Assembly (NCBI RefSeq): GCF_030167915.1
Contig: NZ_JARGNB010000007.1
Coordinates: 124,001-188,000, forward strand
Reading direction: 5' to 3'
Length of the DNA: 64,000 nt
Origin: Aquabacterium humicola
GTDB lineage: Bacteria > Pseudomonadota > Gammaproteobacteria > Burkholderiales > Burkholderiaceae_C
Positions 59,491 through 64,000 of the stretch are shown one piece after another. The notes under the pieces were generated by a model. The model made no database searches. It worked only from the letters and a program-made list of their open reading frames with translations, and had not been told where the DNA came from. The position numbers and the translations under genes are program-made. Position 1 is the stretch's first letter; every line of letters begins with the position of its first letter.

Positions 59491-60432
59491 ATGTTCCTGC
59501 TGCAGCCACCGACGGTTCGCGACACCGAGGTCTTCACCCGGATGCCGGATCGTTTCCGGCGCACCGGCGTCCGCTCCGGCTGGGCCGATGCGAACCGCGG
59601 CGGCCAGCCGACCGATTCCTTCCTCGAAGGCCCGGTGTTCGACGAGACCGGCCACCTCTACGTCAGCGACATCCCGTTCGGCCGCATCTTCCGCATCGAC
59701 CCGCAGGGCGAGTGGGCGCTGGTCGCCGAATGGGCCGGCGAGCCGAACGGCCTGAAGTTCCTGAACGCGCACGAGCTGCTGGTCACCGACTACCGCAACG
59801 GCCTGATGGCCTGCGACATCCGCAGCGGCGCGGTGCGGCCCTACCTGGAGCGGCGCAACAGCGAACGCTTCCGCGGCGTCAACGACCTGGTGTTCGACAG
59901 CCGCGGCAACCTCTACTTCACCGACCAGGGCCAGACCGGCCTGCACGACCCGACCGGGCGCCTCTACCGCCTGCGGCCCGACGGCCGGCTCGACCTGCTG
60001 CTGGGCAACGTGCCGAGTCCCAACGGCGTCGCGCTATCACCCGATGAACGCGTGCTCTACCTCGCGGTGACACGCGGCAATGCGGTCTGGCGCGTGCCGC
60101 TGATGGACGACGGCAGCGTCGCCAAGGTCAGCCTCTTCTTCACCTCCTACGGGCCGAGCGGACCGGACGGGCTGGCGGTCGATCAGAAGGGACGCCTGAT
60201 CGTCGCCAACCCCGGACTCGGCGTCGCCTGGGTCCTGAACCACCGCGCGGAGCCCGAGCTGGTGCTGCGCAGCGCGGCCGGCGCGTCGCTGACCAACCTG
60301 GCCTTCGGCGGCCCGGAGCGCCGCACGCTCTTCTGCACCGAATCGGTCAGCGGCTCGATCCTGCGCGCCGAACTCGATTCGCCCGGGCTGCCCATTCACC
60401 GGCCACCCGCCGCTCTGCAGCCGCCGGCCTGA
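59491..60432 (+). CDS. SMP-30/gluconolactonase-like six-bladed propeller lactonase
   Basis: A 313-residue protein of the SMP-30 fold. FLEGPVFDETGHLYVSDIPFGRIFRIDPQG in parts shows the first metal glutamate; NDLVFDSRGNLYFTDQGQTG and SPNGVALSPDERVLYLAV carry the asparagine and aspartate ligands; GPDGLAVDQKGRLIVAN follows. No signal peptide, so cytoplasmic. It probably hydrolyses a sugar-acid lactone for the aldolase/dehydrogenase steps of the cluster. GGAGA precedes the ATG at 59491. Confidence 0.9.
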   Translation: MFLLQPPTVRDTEVFTRMPDRFRRTGVRSGWADANRGGQPTDSFLEGPVFDETGHLYVSDIPFGRIFRIDPQGEWALVAEWAGEPNGLKFLNAHELLVTDYRNGLMACDIRSGAVRPYLERRNSERFRGVNDLVFDSRGNLYFTDQGQTGLHDPTGRLYRLRPDGRLDLLLGNVPSPNGVALSPDERVLYLAVTRGNAVWRVPLMDDGSVAKVSLFFTSYGPSGPDGLAVDQKGRLIVANPGLGVAWVLNHRAEPELVLRSAAGASLTNLAFGGPERRTLFCTESVSGSILRAELDSPGLPIHRPPAALQPPA

Positions 60433-60535
60433 GCGCGCACCGTGCTGCGAACGCGCCCGGCGGCGCTCGCGCGCCAGGCCGGTACGCGGCTTGCCCTGAT
60501 GTCCGGATCGCCGTCGCGATTGCCGAAGGAACGTC

Positions 60536-61474
60536 ATGGTCCTGTCAGCCCCCTCCCAGACCGCGAGCGATGCGATCCTCGAACGCCGCGTGCGTGCGTC
60601 GCTCGGCCGCTGGACCGCTCGGCCGGGCGCGATCGACGTGCGTTGCAGTGGCGGCTGCGTGCTGTTGCGCGGCGAGGTCCCCGAGGACGAGCTGCCGCGC
60701 CTTTTGGGCGGCATCGGCGAACTGAACGGCGTGCGACAGATCGACAACCGGCTCGGGCGCTCGGCCGCGCCGGTGGCCGCGGCACCGCGACGCTGGTCGC
60801 GCTCGACCCGCCTGCTGCTGGCCGGTGGCGGCGCCGCGCTGGCGTTCTACGGCCTTCGCCGCCATGACCACGCCGGCACCGTGGCCATCGCCGCCGGTGC
60901 GTTGCTCGCGCTGGCCGGCCTCAGCGACCGCGGGCGTGCATTCGGCCGCCGGCGCCGCGACGAACGCCCCGACGGCATCGACGTCGAACAGACGATCCTG
61001 ATCGCCGCGTCGCCCGAGCGCGTGTTCGCGCTGTGGTCCGAAGGCGAAAGCCTGCCGCGTTTCCTGTCGCATGTGAAGGAAGTGCGCCCACTCGGCGACC
61101 AGCGCTGGCACTGGATCGTCGAAGGCCCCGGCGGGGTGCAGCTGGAATGGATCTCGCAGCTGACCGACCGGGTGCCGCCGCGACTGCTGGCCTGGCGCAG
61201 CCTGCCGGACGCCGAGATCGAGCAGTCGGGCCGCCTGCGACTCGAACCGGCCGCCGGCGGTGGCACCTGGCTCGGGCTTCGCCTGAGTTACCGCCCGCCC
61301 GAGGGCGTGCTCGGCCATGTGGTCGCCTCGCTCGCCGGCCGCCGTCCGCGCGAGCAGCTGCGCGGCGACCTGCGGCGCCTGAAGCAGTTCGTCGAGGCGG
61401 GCGATCCGCAGCCGCCGGCCGAGGCGGCGGCGCCGCGTTTCGACCAGCGCTGGCTGCTCGGCCGCCAGCCGTGA
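60536..61474 (+). CDS. BON-domain plus SRPBCC-domain membrane-associated protein
   Basis: A 312-residue protein. A BON domain lies at about 10-78 (LERRVRASLGRW, VLLRGEVPEDELPRLL, GVRQIDNRL). A hydrophobic hairpin follows at about 95-132. The C-terminal SRPBCC (polyketide-cyclase-like) domain lies at about 148-290, with ILIAASPERVFALWSEGESLPRFLSHVKEVR in parts and FVEAGD at its end. This architecture is seen in stress-related proteins of unknown function. AAGGAA precedes the ATG at 60536. Confidence 0.82.
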   Translation: MVLSAPSQTASDAILERRVRASLGRWTARPGAIDVRCSGGCVLLRGEVPEDELPRLLGGIGELNGVRQIDNRLGRSAAPVAAAPRRWSRSTRLLLAGGGAALAFYGLRRHDHAGTVAIAAGALLALAGLSDRGRAFGRRRRDERPDGIDVEQTILIAASPERVFALWSEGESLPRFLSHVKEVRPLGDQRWHWIVEGPGGVQLEWISQLTDRVPPRLLAWRSLPDAEIEQSGRLRLEPAAGGGTWLGLRLSYRPPEGVLGHVVASLAGRRPREQLRGDLRRLKQFVEAGDPQPPAEAAAPRFDQRWLLGRQP

Positions 61475-61580
61475 CCGCCCCTGACGGCGCCCCAGCGCTG
61501 CCCAGGCGGCCAGCGACGCGCCCGACGGCCGCCGCCGCGCTGGGGCAGACTCGGGCGCTCGGATTGCCCGCCTGCCCCTC

Positions 61581-62402
61581 GTGATCGACAAGGACGCCAC
61601 CTTCGTGCTCGGCGCACAGGACCCCGAGATGCGCGAGATCGAGCGCGTCGTCGGCGACGCCGGCCACGCCTGGGTGCATGCCGCGCGCGGCCGGCGGCGC
61701 TGCACGCCGCGCACCGCCTACGAGGCCGACGCGGTGGTGCGTGTCGGGGCCGATTTGATCCCGCGCCCTGCGGTGCTGGCGCCGAAAGCCCCGGCCGTGT
61801 TCGTCGAGTGCCTGCTGCGCGGCCACGAGCCGATCGCGCGGGTGGACCACCACCATCCGGGCGACGCCGGTTATGACGTGACGCCGGCGCACTACCTGCG
61901 CGGCTCGTCGCTCGGCCAGGTGCTTGAGTTGCTCGAGCGTGAGCCGACCGGCACGCAGCGCCTGCTCGCCGCGAGCGACCACTGCCTCACCGCGGCCTAC
62001 CAGGGCGAATGCCCCGGCGTCGATCCGGACGAGCTGCTGTTCCTGCGCGCGTCGTGGCGCGCGAAGCTGTCCGGCCGCACGCTGTCGGACGTCATCGGCG
62101 GCATCCTCGATGCCGCGAAGCGCGTGCGCGCGCACCACGACAGCGAGTTCGGCGAAGCGCGCTTCCTCGATCCGACCGAGCTGCCGCCGGACCTCGCCGA
62201 AGGTGCGGCTTACGCCGGCCTGCCGGTGCGCTACCGCGAACTGCTGCCCGAGGGCATCCTGAAGGAGATGTTCAAGGGCGGTTCGCCGGACGCGGTCGAG
62301 GCGTTCATGCAGGCCCACCGCGCCGCCGGCCGCCCGGTCTACGGCAATCCGTACCGCGGCTACGCGGGCACCTACTGGCCCGGCCGCACGGCACCGCGCT
62401 GA
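61581..62402 (+). CDS. Uncharacterised protein with a DHH-like motif
   Basis: A 273-residue soluble protein. FVLGAQDPEMREIERVV at the start, RVDHHHPGDAGYD with Asp89-His90-His91, and LLAASDHCLTAAYQGECPG resemble elements of DHH-type phosphoesterases, but I cannot show the full set of metal ligands. The C-terminal 70 residues contain GNPYRGYAGTYWPGR. Function unknown. The first codon is a GTG at 61581; no strong ribosome binding site. It lies alone between the BON/SRPBCC gene and an exported protein. Confidence 0.65.
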   Translation: MIDKDATFVLGAQDPEMREIERVVGDAGHAWVHAARGRRRCTPRTAYEADAVVRVGADLIPRPAVLAPKAPAVFVECLLRGHEPIARVDHHHPGDAGYDVTPAHYLRGSSLGQVLELLEREPTGTQRLLAASDHCLTAAYQGECPGVDPDELLFLRASWRAKLSGRTLSDVIGGILDAAKRVRAHHDSEFGEARFLDPTELPPDLAEGAAYAGLPVRYRELLPEGILKEMFKGGSPDAVEAFMQAHRAAGRPVYGNPYRGYAGTYWPGRTAPR

Positions 62403-62469
62403 CCCCGGCACGGCCCGCTCGCCGCAGACACATTGCAGCGAAGCGTGAAGCAGCCGCAACACGGTGGAA

Positions 62470-62545
62470 CGATCGCAACCGCCTTCGGTTGGCGGTGTAA
62501 GTCCTGTCGGCCGCCAGGCCCCCTCGAACGCTAAGCAGGACGGTT
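62470..62545 (+). other. Leader with two candidate RNA stems before the gene at 62597
   Basis: The first stem is ACCGCC (62478-62483) with GGCGGT (62491-62496) around a 7-base loop. The second is GTCCTG (62501-62506) with CAGGAC (62536-62541) around 29 bases. Both are perfect 6-bp pairings. They match no riboswitch class that I can name. Confidence 0.35.
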
Positions 62546-62596
62546 CGCGCGGGTGCGGACGCTTGAATCGGGTTCCCTTGCAACAAGGGAGGGGTC

Positions 62597-63496
62597 ATGG
62601 GTGTGCTGCGCCGGTTGGTCGTGGGTGTGTCATCGGCGCTGTTCGCGGCCGGCCTCGCCGCTGCGGGCGCCTCCGCCGCGCCCCGCGCGCCGCAGCCGCA
62701 CATCGATGCACTGGACGTCGAGCGCGTCGAGTCGCTCGCGCCCGGCACGCGGCTGAACTTCAGCCTCTTCGGCACCGCCGGCGGGAGCGCGTGGCTGCAG
62801 ATCGACGGTGCGCAGCGCGCGCTGGAATTGCGCGAGCTGCAGCCCGGCATCTACGACGGCAGCCACGTGATCGATGCGCGCGACCGCATCGGCGCCCATG
62901 CGCGCGTAGTGGCCACGCTGCGCATCGGCGAGCGCAGCACGCAGGCGCTGCTGGCCGAGCCACTGCTGCTCGGGGTCGAGGCGCGCGCGCCCGCGGCGAC
63001 ACCCGCCGGCCCGCCGGTGATGACCCTGCCGGCCGAGCGGCCGGGTGCGGCCCTGCCGGCCGACTCCCCGCCCGCCCCGATGGCCCTGCCCCCGCCGGTG
63101 GTGCTGCCGCCGCCCTTCACCAGGCCGTCTCCGGCTGCCGCGCCGTCGCTGTGCGACGACTGCGCGCGCGTCGAATCGATCCGCCGCATCGAGCCCGAAG
63201 GCGCCGCCAGCGGCGGCCTGATCGCGACGCTGTTCGGCGAGCGTGTCGCCAATGAGCTGGACCGCCACTTCGCCCGCCTGCAGGCGCCGCTGGACCGCGC
63301 GGTCGGCCGCCAGCGCGCCGGGCCGCGCCACGAGGTCGTGCTGCGGCTGGCCAGCGGCGAACGCCTGCTGCGCAGCTACGAGCAGGCGCCGGCCTTCAAG
63401 GTCGGCGACATCGTGCCGCTGGGCCCGAACCTCGGCGGGGCGCGCTCCGAACGCCTGCTCGACGAGCCGGCGAGCACGGCACGCCGGGAACCGTAG
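62597..63496 (+). CDS. Exported protein of unknown function
   Basis: A 299-residue exported protein. The signal peptide ends near GASAAP (about residue 28). An immunoglobulin-like segment (IDALDVERVESLAPGTRLNFSLFG) is followed by a Pro/Ala-rich linker (about 135-185). The C-terminal part has SLCDDCARVESIRRIEPEG and GPRHEVVLRLASGERLLRSYEQAPAFKVGDIVPLGP in parts, which recall glycine-zipper 2TM outer-membrane proteins of Burkholderiales, although the zipper itself is missing. GGGAGGGG lies before the ATG. The next gene starts immediately after its stop. Confidence 0.68.
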   Translation: MGVLRRLVVGVSSALFAAGLAAAGASAAPRAPQPHIDALDVERVESLAPGTRLNFSLFGTAGGSAWLQIDGAQRALELRELQPGIYDGSHVIDARDRIGAHARVVATLRIGERSTQALLAEPLLLGVEARAPAATPAGPPVMTLPAERPGAALPADSPPAPMALPPPVVLPPPFTRPSPAAAPSLCDDCARVESIRRIEPEGAASGGLIATLFGERVANELDRHFARLQAPLDRAVGRQRAGPRHEVVLRLASGERLLRSYEQAPAFKVGDIVPLGPNLGGARSERLLDEPASTARREP

Positions 63497-64000
63497 ATGG
63501 CGAACGCCGCAGCGACCACCGCCGGGCCGCCGGCGCGCGGCGGACGCATCGCGCGAGCGCACGGACGAGCCGCCCGCGCGTGGTTCGCGCCGGCGCTCGA
63601 GGCCCTGGCGCTGATCGGGGTGATCGTGCTGCTGTGGCCGGCCTTCGACCGCATCGCCGGCTTCGGCGACGGCCGCGGCGCCCGGTATGCACAGCGCGGC
63701 GTCGACGTGAACGGCCTGCCGGCGCCGCTGCTGCCCGCGATCTGCCAGGCGCACGGCGCGCTGGCAGCGCCTGCGCTCGCCGACGCCTGGTGCGCGCCGC
63801 GCTGGCTTCCTTGGCTGCGCGGTGACGCGCCCACCAACGCTGTGCCGCCCCCCTTGCAGGCCGCCACCCAGCAGGCGCAGCGCGCCTTTGCTGCGCCGCT
63901 GCGCGACGCGCAACAGCGCGCCGATGCGCTGCGTCTGCAGCAGCATGAAGGCCTGGGCGACCTGCGCGACACCGCCGATGCCGTGAATGCGCTGGAGGCC
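63497..64000 (+). CDS. Membrane protein, N-terminal part (runs off the window)
   Basis: An open frame starts at the ATG at 63497, directly after the TAG of the previous gene, and stays open to the window end (168 codons). One hydrophobic helix lies at about 34-50 (LEALALIGVIVLLWPAF); the following region is Ala/Gln-rich and probably helical (AATQQAQRAFAAPLRDAQQRADAL). I do not recognise the family. Abutting genes suggest one operon with the exported protein. Confidence 0.6.
   Translation, partial: MANAAATTAGPPARGGRIARAHGRAARAWFAPALEALALIGVIVLLWPAFDRIAGFGDGRGARYAQRGVDVNGLPAPLLPAICQAHGALAAPALADAWCAPRWLPWLRGDAPTNAVPPPLQAATQQAQRAFAAPLRDAQQRADALRLQQHEGLGDLRDTADAVNALEA

Overview
The window is one very GC-rich bacterial chromosome segment (about 70% GC by eye). 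Genes are densely packed on both strands with many 4-bp start/stop overlaps. A complete aerobic benzoyl-CoA (box) pathway, Bug-type solute-binding proteins, an ECF42 sigma factor with DGPF partners, a YfiR-type sensory operon and an MmyB-like regulator together suggest a betaproteobacterium of the order Burkholderiales, perhaps the Rubrivivax/Leptothrix neighbourhood. That assignment is inference; there is no rRNA here to test it. I saw no tRNA, rRNA, CRISPR array or intact insertion sequence.

Layout. 0-6.4 kb (minus): a TonB receptor, a periplasmic YfiR-like protein and a hybrid histidine kinase overlap as one operon that runs up to the 5' part of aceE, which leaves the window. 6.5-9.7 kb (plus): an L,D-transpeptidase, a MepK-like 3-3 crosslink endopeptidase and a methyltransferase. 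9.7-16.8 kb: a membrane-anchored TPR protein and a soluble relative of its C-terminal half, two AraC regulators, a DUF2834 protein, an EamA exporter and an RNB exoribonuclease.

16.8-33 kb is the metabolic core. On the minus strand, boxD, benzoate-CoA ligase, an alpha/beta hydrolase, a five-gene branched-chain-type ABC importer and a second acyl-CoA ligase (feruloyl-CoA-synthetase-like) follow each other. Divergently, boxR, boxC, boxB and boxA are read on the plus strand. Together they would import an aromatic acid, activate it to the CoA thioester, epoxidise the ring (BoxAB), open it (BoxC) and oxidise the semialdehyde (BoxD). BoxR is the expected benzoyl-CoA-responsive repressor, and TGCA-containing operator-like sites lie in both regulatory gaps.

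33-44 kb is a mosaic: a transglutaminase-like protein, a reduced CDF transporter, an ArsR regulator facing a NIPSNAP/ABM gene pair over a clear inverted repeat, an orphan ATP-synthase c-subunit, an MmyB-type regulator, H-NS, CopZ overlapping ribD, a catalytically degenerate tyrosine recombinase, and an ECF42 sigma factor with two DGPF (YciI) proteins. 44-50 kb carries a thioredoxin-like protein, a DsbD-family reductase, a cupin and a B12-dependent ribonucleotide reductase.

50.3-53.8 kb looks like an inserted patch: a TIR-domain protein with a helical N-terminal region faces an orphan solute-binding protein, and the patch ends in a chimeric ORF containing the 3' remnant of an alpha/beta hydrolase. 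54-60.4 kb has a chemoreceptor and an organic-acid cluster (two Bug proteins, RraA-like aldolase, D-2-hydroxyacid dehydrogenase, SMP-30 lactonase). 60.5-64 kb has poorly characterised genes: BON+SRPBCC, a DHH-motif protein, an exported protein with a structured-looking leader, and a membrane protein cut by the window end.
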